Notes under the pieces: generated by a model
What the model was told of the DNA's origin: nothing
The model's database searches: none
The model's input: the letters and a program-made list of their open reading frames with translations, nothing else
Shown: positions 53,011 through 63,740 of the stretch, piece by piece
Layout: each line of letters opens with the position of its first letter
Position numbering within the stretch: position 1 is the stretch's first letter
NCBI RefSeq assembly: GCF_009793335.1
Contig: NZ_WING01000001.1
Coordinates: 3,410,001-3,474,000 of the forward strand
DNA from: Actinomadura sp. J1-007
GTDB lineage: Bacteria; Actinomycetota; Actinomycetes; Streptosporangiales; Streptosporangiaceae
DNA length: 64,000 nucleotides
Direction: 5' to 3'
Translations under genes and position numbers: made by a program

Positions 53011-53745
53011 ATGGCGACGAACGGGGCCGCGGCGGGGTCCGGGCGCAAGCCCGAAAGCAGGCTGGCACTGGTACGGCGGGCCAGGAGGATCAACCGGACG
53101 CTGGCCGAGACCTATCCCGACGCCCATTGCGAGCTCAACTTCGTCAACCCGTTCGAGTTGCTCGTCGCCACCGTGCTGTCGGCCCAGACCACCGACAAAC
53201 GCGTCAATCTGACGACTCCGGCGCTCTTCCACAAGTACCCCACGCCGGAGGATCTGGCCGCCGCCGATCCCGAGGACGTCGAGCTGATCCTGAAGCCCCT
53301 CGGGTTCTACCGGGCCAAGACCAAGTCGGTGATGGGGCTGTCGGCCGCGCTGCGCGACCGCTTCGGCGGCGAGGTCCCCGGGAGGCTGAAGGACCTGGTC
53401 ACGCTGCCCGGAGTGGGGCGCAAGACCGCCAACGTCGTCCTCGGCAACGCGTTCGATGTGCCGGGAATCACGGTCGACACCCACTTCGGACGGCTCGCCC
53501 GCCGCTTCGCCTGGACGGCCGAGACCGACCCGGTCAAGGTCGAGCAGGAGATCGGCGAGCTGATCCCGCGCAAGGACTGGACGATGCTGTCGCACCGGCT
53601 GATCTGGCACGGGCGGCGCGTCTGCCACTCGCGGCGCCCCGCCTGCGGCGCCTGCACGCTCGCCCACCTCTGCCCGTCGTACGGCGAGGGCCCGACGGGC
53701 GAGGACGAGGCGCGCAAGCTGGTCAAGGAAGGCCCCTTCTCCTGA
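53011..53745 (+). CDS. nth: endonuclease III (DNA glycosylase/AP lyase)
   Basis: This is a 244-aa protein. The helix-hairpin-helix '[15 protein letters not shown]' (131-145) holds catalytic Lys138, and Asp156 in '[14 protein letters not shown]' is the second catalytic residue. Four cluster cysteines are at 205, 212, 215 and 221. It removes oxidised pyrimidines in base excision repair. It is followed by the CoA pyrophosphatase and MarP-type genes, the same order as in mycobacteria. Confidence 0.95.
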   Translation: MATNGAAAGSGRKPESRLALVRRARRINRTLAETYPDAHCELNFVNPFELLVATVLSAQTTDKRVNLTTPALFHKYPTPEDLAAADPEDVELILKPLGFYRAKTKSVMGLSAALRDRFGGEVPGRLKDLVTLPGVGRKTANVVLGNAFDVPGITVDTHFGRLARRFAWTAETDPVKVEQEIGELIPRKDWTMLSHRLIWHGRRVCHSRRPACGACTLAHLCPSYGEGPTGEDEARKLVKEGPFS

Positions 53746-53959
53746 GCCGTGGCCTCTGCGGGGCCTTGACCTCTGCGGGGCCTCGGCTCCTCCCGAGCCT
53801 TTCCGCCGCCCTTTCCGCCGGGCCAGTGCGGTCGGGGCGTTCGAGTAGGTTGAGCGGTTCGGGCGGCGGGCGGCGCCGCGTTCCGTGCGACCGCGAACGC
53901 GCGGCGACACAGAACGGTGTTCGGGAAGGATCCCGGCCGTTCGGAGGTTGGGAGAAGGC

Positions 53960-54619
53960 GTGAGCGACACAGCGACCCCCGTCCCGCGATGGCTCGACCG
54001 GTTCCGCGCGGAGGCGCCGCACCTGGCGGTGCCCCCGATGCTGCGGCCGACGTCGGGCGGGCGCGCGGCGGCGGTGCTGATCCTGTTCGGCGAGGGCCCG
54101 CACGGCCCCGACGTCCTGCTCACCGAACGCGCCGCGACGCTCAACAAGCACGCGGGCCAGCCGGCGTTCCCCGGAGGCCGCATCGACCCCGAGGACGACG
54201 GCCCGGTCGCCGCCGCGCTGCGCGAGGCGTGGGAGGAGGCCGGCGTCGAGCCCGCGGGCGTCGAGGTCCTGGCGACCCTGCCCGAGCTGTACCTGTCGCA
54301 CAGCGAGCACCGCGTCACGCCCGTCGCCGCCTGGTGGCGCGAGCCGTCCGACATCGCCCCCGGGCATCCGGGCGAGGTCGCCACGGTCGCCCGCGTCCCG
54401 ATCGCCGACCTCGTCGATCCGGCCAACCGGCTGACCGTGCGGCACCCGTCCGGCCTCAAGATGGGCCCGGCGTTCCGCGTCGGCGGCATGCTGGTCTGGG
54501 GTTTCACCGCCGGGCTGCTCATCCAGGTCCTGGGCGCGGGCGGCTGGGACCGGCCGTGGGACGCGAGCCGCGTCGAGGACCTGCCTCCCGAGGTCCTCAA
54601 CCTCGCTTCGCGCGGCTAA
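53960..54619 (+). CDS. CoA pyrophosphatase-type NUDIX hydrolase
   Basis: This 219-aa protein starts at GTG 53960, following GGGAGAAGG. The Nudix box is 'GGRIDPEDDGPVAAALREAW' then 'EEAGV', and the upstream 'TLNKHAGQPAFPGG' is the NudL/CoAse signature. It likely hydrolyses CoA and derivatives to phosphopantetheine. Nth lies upstream and the MarP-type protease downstream. Confidence 0.9.
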   Translation: MSDTATPVPRWLDRFRAEAPHLAVPPMLRPTSGGRAAAVLILFGEGPHGPDVLLTERAATLNKHAGQPAFPGGRIDPEDDGPVAAALREAWEEAGVEPAGVEVLATLPELYLSHSEHRVTPVAAWWREPSDIAPGHPGEVATVARVPIADLVDPANRLTVRHPSGLKMGPAFRVGGMLVWGFTAGLLIQVLGAGGWDRPWDASRVEDLPPEVLNLASRG

Positions 54620-54850
54620 GCTTCCGTACTCGGCCCCGGGAATCCGGACGGCCGGAAACGCGCGGGGTCACGTACGGGAGCGATGTGAGCGGATCCGTCA
54701 CTTGGGCGCGGGACCTGCGGGAGGCCGGCACGGGTCATCCCCGGCGCGTACCGGCGCCGCGCCGCGTCGCTCCGCGCGGCTACACCGCGGAGCCCGATCT
54801 GGTCCAGCGAGGGGACGTGAACACGGTGTCCCGCGCTATACGGTGAAGCG

Positions 54851-56046
54851 GTGCTGGGCGACCACCTTCTCGACGCGATCCTGATCGTGCTCATCGTGCT
54901 GTTCGGGTCTCGGGCTACCGGCAGGGCTTCATCGTGAGCCTGCTGAGCTTCGTCGGCTTCGTCGGCGGCGGTGTGCTCGGCGTCCTGATCGCGCCGCCGA
55001 TCGCCGAGGCCACGGTGAAGGGCGCCGCCCAGCGGGCGCTGCTGGCCATCGTGATCGCGTTCCTCGCGGCCACCCTCGGCCAGCTCATCGCCTCGTCCGC
55101 GGGCGCCGTCCTGCGCAACCGCGTGACCGGCCTCAACGCGCGCGCCGTCGACGCGGCCGGCGGCGCGGTGGTGAGCTCGCTGTCGCTGCTGATCGTCGCG
55201 TGGTTCTTCGGGACGCTGGTGGTGGGCTCGGAGTTCAAGCCCGTCCGCACGCAGGTGAACGGCTCGTCGATCCTCAACGGCATCAACGACGTGATGCCCC
55301 CGCAGGCGCAGACGTGGTTCTCGTCGTTCAAGGGATTCGTGCGCAGCAGCGAGTTCCCGCAGGTGTTCAACGGGCTCGGCGGCGAATCGGTCACGCAGGT
55401 CCCGCCGCCTGACGACCGGATCCTCAACACCGACGCGCTCCGCGCCTCCAAGCGCAGCATCGTCAAGGTCGTCAGCACCGCCCCGCAGTGCCAGCGCAAG
55501 ATCGAGGGCACCGGGTTCGTGTTCGCGCCCGAACGCGTCATGACCAACGCGCACGTCGTCGCGGGCGCGAGCGGATCGTCCAGCGTCCTGTCGCTGAACG
55601 GCTCCCGCGACCGCGGCCGCGTCGTGCTGTACGACCCGAAGCGCGACATCGCGATCCTGCACGTTCCCGGGTTGCAGGCCCCGCCGCTGAAGTTCGCCGG
55701 GCCCGCCCGCGTCCGGGACGACGCGATCATCGCCGGGTTCCCGAAGAACCACCCGTTCACCGCCGGCGCCGCACGCATCCGCGCCCGGCAGACGGCCCGG
55801 GGCCCCGACATCTACCACTCCGGCCAGGTCAGCCGCGAGATCTACGCGATCCGCGGCACGGTCGAGCCCGGCAACTCCGGCGGCCCGCTGCTCGCCTCCG
55901 ACGGCCGCGTCTACGGCGTCATCTTCGCCGCGGCCCTCGACACCCCGTCCACCGGCTACGCGCTGACGGCGGAAGAGGTCGCCCCCGACGCGCGCGCGGG
56001 CGTCAACGCCACCGTCCCCGTCAGCACGGAGAGCTGCTCCGACTGA
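54851..56046 (+). CDS. marP: MarP-type membrane serine protease (CvpA plus trypsin domain; one frameshift)
   Basis: GTG 54851 begins with 'VLGDHLLDAILIVLIVL'; a missing base near GGG 54905-54907 shifts the frame to 'YRQGFIVSLLSFVGFVGGG'. Four membrane helices (CvpA-like) precede a periplasmic trypsin-like domain with His in 'VMTNAHVVAG', Asp in 'DPKRDIAILHV' and Ser in 'VEPGNSGGPLLASDG'. Two Cys residues flank it, as in MarP (Rv3671c), whose role is acid resistance. Restored length is about 398 aa. Confidence 0.9.
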
Positions 56047-56115
56047 TCCCGGCTCTGCGCCTGCCCGTTCCGGCGGCGGCCCGTCCGTCCGTGCTGCTTC
56101 GGCTAGGGGCGGGGG

Positions 56116-56571
56116 TCAGGACAGGCGGAGGTGTACGGGGAGGTCCGTGGGGAGGTCGTTCGCCTGCGCCAGCGCACGGGTGTCGCGGACGACTCCGGGG
56201 ACGTCGATGCCGTGGGGACGTTCGCCTGCGTACTCCTCCAGCCGGTCGGCCGCGCGGCTCAGCAGCGCCCGCGCGCCCTTGGGGTTGCCGCGCCGGATGT
56301 GGGTGAGGCCCACGGCGACCTGGGCGAGGCCCCGCCACAGTTCGCGTTCGCCCTCGGGAGCGGCCTTCCACACCGCTTCGAGCACTTCGTGGGCGTGGAA
56401 CGGGCGATCCTCGTCCAGCAGGCGTTGCGCCTCGGCCAGCCCTTGCGCGGGCGCGGGGGAGATGTCGTCCGGCATCGTCGGCACGCCCGCCGTCCCGTGC
56501 GGCAGCGGCCTCCCGTACGCGTCACGGGGCCGTGCGTTCCGTGGACGCCCTTCCTCATCGCGATCCCGCAT
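56116..56571 (-). CDS. DUF309 domain protein
   Basis: This 151-aa protein carries the DUF309 helical core: 'FHAHEVLEAVWKAAPEGERE', then 'LWRGLAQVAVGLTHIRRGN'. The first ~35 residues are Arg/Pro-rich and unconserved; ATG 56475 ('MPDDISPAP') would be an alternative start. Function is unknown. It is convergent with the MarP-type gene. Confidence 0.87.
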   Translation of the reverse strand: MRDRDEEGRPRNARPRDAYGRPLPHGTAGVPTMPDDISPAPAQGLAEAQRLLDEDRPFHAHEVLEAVWKAAPEGERELWRGLAQVAVGLTHIRRGNPKGARALLSRAADRLEEYAGERPHGIDVPGVVRDTRALAQANDLPTDLPVHLRLS

Positions 56572-56630
56572 CCCCCCACCGTACGCGCGCGCGTACGCCG
56601 GGCGCGGCGGGGTGGGCGGGAGCCGGGGGG

Positions 56631-57556
56631 TCAGTGGTCGGGTTCGGGGTCGGACAGCCAGCCGAGGAGTTGGGCGTCGAACGCGCGGGGGCGTTCCTCG
56701 TGGGGAAGTGGCCGGCGCCTTCGATGAGCTTCCACCGGTACGGGGCGGCGACGTAGCGGCCGGAGCCCTGCGCGCTGCCGGGCAGGACGCACGGGTCGAG
56801 CGCGCCGTGGAGCTGGAGGGTCGGCACGTGGATCGGCGCGCGCATCCGGCGGGCGTAGCGGATTCCGTCCGGGCGCGGCTGGGAGCGGATCAGCCACCGG
56901 TGGTACTCCAGCGCGCTGTGCGCCGCGCCGGGGATCTGCGCCGCGCGCCGTACGAGGCGCTCGGTGCGCTCGTCCGGCCAGCCGGGGCCGGACCACTCGT
57001 GCAGGAGGCGGCCGACCAGGGCGGCGTCGTCGCGGACGAGGCGGCGTTCGGGCCACGCGGGCACCTGGAACCCGAACGTGTGGCGGGCGGCCCACGCCTG
57101 GCCGCCGCGCAGCCCGCCCCGTACGGCCTGCCGCAGCCGCAGCGGATGCGGCACGCCGACCACGGCGAGCCGCTGGACGACCTTGGGGTGGTAGACGGCC
57201 GTCGTCCAGGCGAGCAGCCCGCCCCAGTCGTGGCCGACGACGATGGCGTTGGCCTCGCCGAGGGCGCGGACGAGCCCGGCGGCGTCGCCCGCGAGGGTGA
57301 CCAGGTCGTAGCCGCGCGGCGGCTTGTCGCTGCCGCCGTAGCCCCGCAGGTCGACGGCCGCGGCGCGGTAGCCGGCGGCGGCCAGCGAGACGAGCTGGTT
57401 GTGCCACGACCACCAGAACTCGGGGAAGCCGTGCAGCAGCAGGACGAGGGGGCCCTCCCCGAGTTCGGCGACATGGAAGCGCGTGCCGCCCGCGCTGACC
57501 GCGCGGTGGGTCCACGGCCCCTCGACCTCGACCACCGACGCGTCGTGCCCGGCCAT
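56631..57556 (-). CDS. alpha/beta hydrolase, epoxide-hydrolase-like (one frameshift)
   Basis: ATG 57556 leads into 'LVLLLHGFPEFWWSWHNQLV' (oxyanion block of epoxide hydrolases), the nucleophile 'VVGHDWGGLLAW' (Asp), 'LQLHGALDPCV' (acid) and 'IEGAGHFP' (His). After that His the frame shifts at the G4 run 56702-56705 and, when corrected, ends 'HEERPRAFDAQLLGWLSD' at TGA 56631. The corrected protein is about 308 aa. It follows the holin-like gene by six bases. Confidence 0.85.
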
Positions 57557-57562
57557 GCCCGC

Positions 57563-57994
57563 TCAGTCCGTCAGGGCGGGCTTGTCCGAGTCGCCGCGGT
57601 GGCGCAGCATCGTCAGGTCGGCCTTCAGCGTCTTGCGGGTGCGCTTCGCCCCGTCGATCTTCTTGATCCGCCAGTAGCCGATCCCGATCAGCGCGACGGC
57701 GAGCAGGAGGTAGGCGCCGGCGACGATGAGGAACGCGGCCCAGTGCCAGATGCCCGCCGCGACCAGGCCGTACGCGGCGGCGATCGACAGCAGGATCACG
57801 ATCAGGCCGCCGATCAGGCCCGCGATCCCGAACATCACGCTGCCGAGCGCGGCCTTCTTGGCGTCGTCCTTCAGCTCCAGTTTCGCCAGGTCGATCTCGG
57901 CCCTGACCAGGTTGGACACGTTGCTCGACGCCAGCGCGACCAGTTCGCCGAGGGATTTCTCCCCGACCTGCTCGTCCGGCAGTGCCTCGGACAT
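57563..57994 (-). CDS. phage holin family (Actinobacterial Holin-X, DUF1469) membrane protein
   Basis: This 143-aa protein starts at ATG 57994, after GGAAGGAGAG. Residues ~15-45 form the amphipathic helix 'LGELVALASSNVSNLVRAEI', 'DLAKLELKDDAKKAA'; two membrane helices follow (about 48-70 and 80-103), then a basic tail. The family is widespread in actinobacteria and is not tied to phage here. It lies six bases upstream of the hydrolase, in one operon, probably with nhaA upstream. Confidence 0.88.
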   Translation of the reverse strand: MSEALPDEQVGEKSLGELVALASSNVSNLVRAEIDLAKLELKDDAKKAALGSVMFGIAGLIGGLIVILLSIAAAYGLVAAGIWHWAAFLIVAGAYLLLAVALIGIGYWRIKKIDGAKRTRKTLKADLTMLRHRGDSDKPALTD

Positions 57995-58230
57995 ATCGCT
58001 CTCTCCTTCCAGGACCCCGGTCTCGGGGCCCGGGCCTCCAGGGCTCGGCCCAGCCTGGCAGCCGGGCCGCTCGTCCGGCCACCCGGCGTCGGCGGCGGTC
58101 CGGCGCCACCCGCCCGCCGGCCGCCCGATGCCGCCGTCCGGCGCCCGCCGCTCGGCGCCCGCCGCCGTCCGGCGCCCGCCGGCGGGTCGGCGCGCTCGCG
58201 GCGAGGCGGGCGCGCGCTGCCGGGCACCGG

Positions 58231-59462
58231 TCAGCCGACGGTCTCCTCCTGGCGTGCGCGCTGGCGCACCCGCCTGCGGAAGACGACGGTGGCGGCCGCC
58301 GACGCGATCACACTCGCGAGCAGAACCGCTGTTGTCACTCTCTCGAATTGTGCGGGGTCGGTATAGGCCAAACCGCCGATCAGCAGTGAAACGGTGAAAC
58401 CGACACCGGCGAGCAACGCGACGCCCGCGATCTCCCGCCAGTGCAGCTCCTCCCGAGCGTCGCCAGGCCGAGCCGCACGGCCGTCCAGGCTCCGCCGAAG
58501 ACCCCACGAACTTACCGACCACCAGTCCGACGATCACCCCCAGGGCCACCCGGTCGCCGAACACCGCCCGAGCGCCGGCCCGCCGAGCGCCACGCCCGCC
58601 GACAGGAACGCGAAGACCGGCACGCACACGCCCGCGGACAGCGGCCGCAGCGCGTGGTCGGCCTGCTCGGCGTTCGTCGGCCGCCCGTCCAGGGGCTCGC
58701 GCGGGCTGGTGAGCATGCCGAGCGCGACGCCCGCGACGGTCGCGTGGATACCGCTGCGCTGCACGAAGTACCAGGCCAGGACGGCCAGCGGGACGTATGC
58801 CCAGGGCGTGCGGACCCCGCGCGACTGCAACGCCCCGTACACCGCGATCAGCGCAGCGCCGGCCAGCAGCGGGCCCCAGCGCAGCGTGTCGGTGTAGAAC
58901 AGCGCGATGATCAGGATGGCGATCAGGTCGTCCACCACGGCGAGCGTCAGCAGGAACGCCCGCAGCGGCGCCGGGCACGACGAGAACGTCACCGCGAGCA
59001 CCGCCAGCGCGAACGCGATGTCGGTGGCCGTCGGCACCGCCCATCCGCTGAGCGCCCCGGCTCTCCCGCGCTCACCGCGACGAACAGCACCGCGGGCATC
59101 ACGACCCCCGCCGCAGCCGCGATCACCGGCAGCGCGGCGTCGCGCGGATCGCGCAGCTCGCCGTGCGTCAGCTCCTCGCGCAGTTCGAGGCCCGCGATGA
59201 AGAAGAAGACCGCGAGCAGCCCGCCGGACGCCCAGTGCTGGAGGTCCATGTGGCCGAGCCCGAGCCAGCCGGGGCTGATCTCGTACGACCGGAGCCGCGT
59301 GTAGGCGGACGACCAGGGCGTGTTGGCCCACACCAGCGCCGCGACCGTCGCCAGCAGCATGACGATGCCGCCGACCGTCTCGGCGCGCAGCGCCTCGGCG
59401 ACGTGCCGGGAGTAGCGGATGGTGGGACGGACGGGCCGGACTGCGGCGACACGACGCGGCAT
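58231..59462 (-). pseudogene. nhaA: Na+/H+ antiporter NhaA (at least three frame changes as given)
   Basis: ATG 59462 follows GGGGGATCC. Joined blocks give a ~410-aa antiporter: '[20 protein letters not shown]', '[20 protein letters not shown]', '[20 protein letters not shown]' (catalytic Asp region), '[17 protein letters not shown]' (Asp pair), '[17 protein letters not shown]', and 'AGVGFTVSLLIGGLAY'. Frame breaks fall near 59060, 58570 and 58480-58515 (two there), each fixed by adding a base. I regard the breaks as probable sequence errors because all motifs are intact. Confidence 0.82.
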
Positions 59463-59822
59463 GGATCCCCCGAGCTGTGCAGGTGGGCGGGCTGGACGCG
59501 GCACAGCCCGTCCCCGCCGTAGGACCGGGACGGCCCGTACCCCCGCCGACCAGACTTCCCGGCACACCTGCGCCCGAGCGTACCCGCATGATCGTCACTT
59601 ATGCGCCCTTGACGCCCCCGACCTGCCCGGATGACCGGATCGTCCGTCCGCGTCGCTCCGCCCGTTCCGCCCGTTTCGGCGGCCCGAAGGCGCGCCTTGC
59701 GACCGAACGGCCGTTCCACACGCACGCGCCCCGGCTCCCGCTTCTGAGCGGGAACCGGGGCGCGTGCGTCGGCCGCGTGCGTCGGCCGCGGGCGCGTGTG
59801 GGCGCGCCCGCGGTCCGGAGGG
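59463..59822. other. 360-base spacer between nhaA and acsA
   Basis: No gene is supported. The side next to acsA holds the acsA terminator hairpin (59724-59765). The nhaA promoter should lie in the right part, but I cannot place it. Confidence 0.4.
59724..59765 (-). terminator. terminator of acsA
   Basis: 19-base arms with a single mismatch (59724-59742 and 59747-59765) and a four-base loop, about 58 bases past the acsA stop on the minus strand. Confidence 0.75.
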
Positions 59823-61801
59823 TCAGTCGTCGGACTTGGCGCTCGGCAGCTTCTCGGCGATGAGGTCCATGACCGTGCTGTCGGCGAGGGTGGTGACGTC
59901 GCCGATGCCGCGGTTCTCGGCCACGTCGCGGAGCAGCCGCCGCATGATCTTGCCGGAACGGGTCTTCGGCAGCTCCGGAACGATCATGATCTGGCGCGGC
60001 TTGGCGATCGGGCCGAGCGACTTGGCGACGTGGTCGCGCAGCTCCTTGGCGAACTCCTCGCCCTCGACGTCCTCGCCGGCGTTCCCGCGCGGGATCACGA
60101 ACGCGACGATCGCCTGCCCGGTCACCGGGTCGGTCGCCCCGACGACGGCGGACTCGGCGACCTTCGGGTGCGAGACCAGCGCCGACTCGACCTCGGTGGT
60201 CGAGATGTTGTGGCCCGACACGAGCATCACGTCGTCGACGCGGCCGAGCAGCCACAGGTCGCCGTCCTCGTCCTTCTTCGCGCCGTCGCCCGCGAAGTAC
60301 AGGCCGTCGAACCGCGACCAGTACGTCTTGACGTACCGCTCGTCGTCGCCCCAGATCGTCCGCAGCATCGACGGCCACGGCTCCTTGAGCACCAGGAACC
60401 CGCCGCCGCCGTTCGGCACGCTGTTCGCCTGGTCGTCCACCACGTCCGCGACGATCCCCGGGAGCGGGCGCATCGCCGCGCCCGGCTTCCCGGCGGTCAC
60501 GCCCGGCAGCGGGCTGATCATGATCGCGCCGGTCTCGGTCTGCCACCAGGTGTCCACGACCGGGGTCTTCCCGGCGCCGATGTTCTCGCGGTACCAGACG
60601 TACGCCTCGGGGTTGATCGGCTCGCCCACCGACCCGAGCACGCGCAGCGACGACAGGTCGAACCGCGCCGGGATGTCGTCGCCCCACTTCATGCAGGTGC
60701 GGATGGCGGTCGGCGCGGTGTAGAAGATCGTCACCCCGTACTTCTGGATGACCTCCCACCAGCGGCCCTTGTGCGGCGTGTCGGGCGTGCCCTCGTACAG
60801 GACGCTCGTCGCGCCGTTGGCGAGCGGGCCGTACACGATGTAGGAGTGCCCGGTCACCCAGCCGATGTCGGCCGAGCACCAGTACACGTCGGTCTCGGGC
60901 TTGAGGTCGAACACCGCGTGGTGGGTGTAGGCGACCTGCGTCAGGTAGCCGCCGGAGGTGTGCAGGATGCCCTTGGGGTTCCCGGTCGTACCGGAGGTGT
61001 AGAGGATGTAGAGCGGGTGCTCGGCCTCCATCGGCTCGGCGGTGTGCTGGTCGCTCTGCCGCTCGACCAGGTCGTTCCACCACACGTCGCGCGGGTTCTC
61101 GGCGACCTCCGCGCCGGTGCGCCGTACGACCAGCACGTGCTCGATGCTCGGCGTCCGCTCGACGGCCTCGTCCACGGTCGGCTTGAGCGCCGACGGCTTG
61201 CCGCGCCGGTAGCCGCCGTCCGCGGTGATGACCAGGCGCGCCTGCGCGTCGTCGATCCGGGTGCGCAGCGCGTCGGCGGAGAACCCGCCGAACACCACCG
61301 AGTGCGTGGCCCCGATCCGCGCGCACGCGAGCATCGAGATCGGCAGCTCGGGGATCATCGGCAGGTAGATCGCGACCCGGTCGCCCTTGCGCACGCCGAG
61401 TTCGAGCAGCGCGTTCGCGGCCTTGTTGACCTCGCGCTGGAGGTCGGCGTAGGTCAGCGTCCGGCCGTCACCCGGCTCGCCCTCCCAGTGGAACGCGACC
61501 TTCGCGCCGCGCCCGGCCTCGACGTGCCGGTCGACGCAGTTGTACGCGACGTTCAGCTCGCCGCCCTCGAACCACTTGGCGAACGGCGGGTTGCTCCAGT
61601 CCAGGACCTCGTCCCAGCGCTTGGACCACGTCAGCCGGTCCGCCTGCTTCGCCCAGAACCCCAGGCGGTCGTTCGCCGCCTCCTCGTACGCGTCCGCCTT
61701 GACGTTGGCCGACTCGGCGAGGTCCGCGGGCGGGGGAAGCGCCTGTTCTCCTGAAGGAGGTTCGACAGTGTCTCTTGGTTCGGGTTCTGGTTCTGGCTCA
61801 A
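59823..61801 (-). CDS. acsA: acetyl-CoA synthetase (one frameshift near the 5' end)
   Basis: TTG 61801, seven bases after AAGGAG, starts '[20 protein letters not shown]'. The frame breaks at the G5 run 61732-61736 (one missing base) and continues '[20 protein letters not shown]' to the stop (~659 aa). Adenylate-forming motifs are clear: '[11 protein letters not shown]', '[10 protein letters not shown]', '[20 protein letters not shown]', and the acetylation site '[15 protein letters not shown]' with the C-terminal Lys. It makes acetyl-CoA from acetate and ATP. A gene start at 61394 would be an artefact. Confidence 0.92.
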
Positions 61802-62315
61802 CGCGTGCTCCTTGCTAGCTAAAGCGGGGGTCGCCCGATCCACCCACTCCACCAGGGACGGTCTTGCTCACACAAGCCGCACCTCCGGACTGGGCCGCGG
61901 TCGTGCCCGGCGCTCCCGCCTCCGGATGGATGCTAGGTGACGCCCGACACAGCCGTGCTTCCCAGTCTGCCGAACGGGAACCGGTCCGTCCCACCGCCTA
62001 TGCCGAACGAACGGACACGATTTCCCTGGTCACAAGCCTCCACCCCTGCCTGCCCTGCTCAAGCACTAGACCACCCCCCTGCCTCCTGGACGACCAGTCC
62101 CGGCGAGCCGTTCGACTACGACGAGCGAAGTGCCCGCAAGAAGCCGAACGCTCTGAACAGCGCCACCGGACGTACACGTGCGGTGCGTGCGGTGCGAGCG
62201 CGGGAGGGAAGCCCGCCGTACGAACTGGTCGTACGGGCGAGGCCGTACGGTGGCCGTGCGGGCGTGGGCGCGGGGCGCTGCGTGGGCGGTTTCGGTGAAC
62301 GCATAAAGTCGGGCC
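61802..62315. other. 514-base divergent region between acsA and the Fic-like gene
   Basis: I see no gene. Only short open frames in poor codon usage occur. The acsA ribosome-binding site (AAGGAG) is at the left edge. Promoters for both genes are expected here, but no convincing -10/-35 pair stands out. Confidence 0.4.
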
Positions 62316-63113
62316 GTGACCGATGCCGATGCCTTTGCCCATGTAGCGAACCTGCCCGGCGTGGCCGATGCCGTGGCCGACGCCCGTGTCGCGGTGGACC
62401 GGCTGCTCGGCCACCGGATTCTCCGTCGGCGCAGCGCCGAGGTTTCCACGGAATCCGCGTTGCGCGGCGCGCGCGCCTCGGCCGTCCTGGAGGGCGCGTC
62501 GGTCACGCTCGAAGAACTTCGTACGGCCGAGAGGCCGGACGACCCGATCGTCCAGGGCTCCCTTCGGGTGTCCGCCGAGCTCGGCTCGCTCGCGGAGACG
62601 TGGCGGCAGGCCCCGCGCCAGGTTCTGGCCCGTCTGCACGTCCTGGCCGCCGCCGATGCCGTCGACCACGCGTCGCTGGGACGGCCGCGTACGGAGGAAC
62701 GTCCTGTGACGGACGTACCAGACCTTGCTACGGACGTCTCCCCGGACGAGGTCGCCGGCCGCCTCGACCAGCTCAGCGAACTCCTCGTACAGCCCACCAA
62801 GGCCCCGGCCATCGTCGTCGCGGCCATCGTTCACGGCGAATTGCTCACCCTCCGTCCGTTCGGCTGGGGGGACGGCCTCGTCGCCCGCGCCGCGCAACGC
62901 CTCACCCTGGTCGCGCGCGGTTTGGACCCCAAATCGCTGACCGCACCGGAAGTCGGCCACGCGGAGCTAGCCGACGAGTACCCCGACGCCCTACGCGCGT
63001 ACGCGTCCGGGACGCCCGAGGGCGTGGCCACGTGGATCCGGCACTGTTCCGCCGCGACCGCCGCCGCGGCGCGCGACTCCCAGGCCATTTGCGAAGCCTT
63101 CCTCCGCGGCTGA
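62316..63113 (+). CDS. Fic-family-like protein with degenerate active site
   Basis: This is a 265-aa protein, GTG start at 62316. An N-terminal block 'RASAVLEGASVTLEEL' matches the (S/T)xxxE(G/N) inhibitory helix of Fic proteins, and the central region aligns with the Fic core ('AIVHGELLTLRPFGWGDGLV'). The catalytic HPFxxGNGR motif reads 'RPFGWGDGLVAR' (180-191): the His is Arg and the GNGR is lost. AMPylation is therefore unlikely. It precedes the pentapeptide gene by six bases, in one operon. Confidence 0.78.
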   Translation: MTDADAFAHVANLPGVADAVADARVAVDRLLGHRILRRRSAEVSTESALRGARASAVLEGASVTLEELRTAERPDDPIVQGSLRVSAELGSLAETWRQAPRQVLARLHVLAAADAVDHASLGRPRTEERPVTDVPDLATDVSPDEVAGRLDQLSELLVQPTKAPAIVVAAIVHGELLTLRPFGWGDGLVARAAQRLTLVARGLDPKSLTAPEVGHAELADEYPDALRAYASGTPEGVATWIRHCSAATAAAARDSQAICEAFLRG

Positions 63114-63119
63114 ACGCCC

Positions 63120-63740
63120 GTGGCTGACCGGAAACACGGGAGTCCCGCGCCCGCCACCGACAGCACGGTCCGTTCCGCCGACTGGGACTCCCGGACGATC
63201 GCGGGGGAGGAGCACACCCGGGTGCTCTTCGTCGACGTCGACATGACCGAGGCGTCCACCACCGGCGCGGTCTTCACCGACTGCACGTTCCGGGGAGTAC
63301 GGTTCAACGCCTCCACGCACACCGACTCCGCGTTCCTCAACTGCACGTTCGTCCGATGCGGCTTCTTCGACGCGACGTTCAGCGGATGCAAGGTGGTGGG
63401 CGCGATGTTCGACGGCTGCTCCTACGACCTGATGAAGGTCGAGGGCGGCGACTGGTCGTTCACGGGCCTCCCCGGTGCCGATCTGCGCAGAGCGTCGTTC
63501 ACGGGCGTACGCCTGCGCGAGGCCGACCTCACGGGCGCGCGCTGCGCCGGCGCCGTCCTCCGCGACGTCGACCTGTCAGGCGCCTGGATGCACAAGGCCG
63601 ATTTCACGGGTTGCGACCTGCGCGGCAGCGAGATCTCGTCCATCGACCCGTACACCGTCGAACTCAAGAACGCCCGCATCGCCCCGTACCAAGCCGTGGT
63701 CGTCGCCACATCACTCGGCTTGGACGTCCGCCACGACTAA
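63120..63740 (+). CDS. pentapeptide repeat protein
   Basis: This 206-aa protein starts at GTG 63120. From about residue 45 it has repeated A(D/N)LxX-type pentapeptides, e.g. 'AVFTDCTFRGVRF', 'ADLRRASFTGVRLREADLTG', 'AVLRDVDLSGAWMHKADFTG', forming a right-handed beta-helix. The repeats are interrupted by Cys-rich strands ('CTFVRCGFFDATFSGC'). Functions of such proteins range from gyrase protection to scaffolding; none can be chosen here. It is coupled to the Fic-like gene. Confidence 0.87.
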   Translation: MADRKHGSPAPATDSTVRSADWDSRTIAGEEHTRVLFVDVDMTEASTTGAVFTDCTFRGVRFNASTHTDSAFLNCTFVRCGFFDATFSGCKVVGAMFDGCSYDLMKVEGGDWSFTGLPGADLRRASFTGVRLREADLTGARCAGAVLRDVDLSGAWMHKADFTGCDLRGSEISSIDPYTVELKNARIAPYQAVVVATSLGLDVRHD

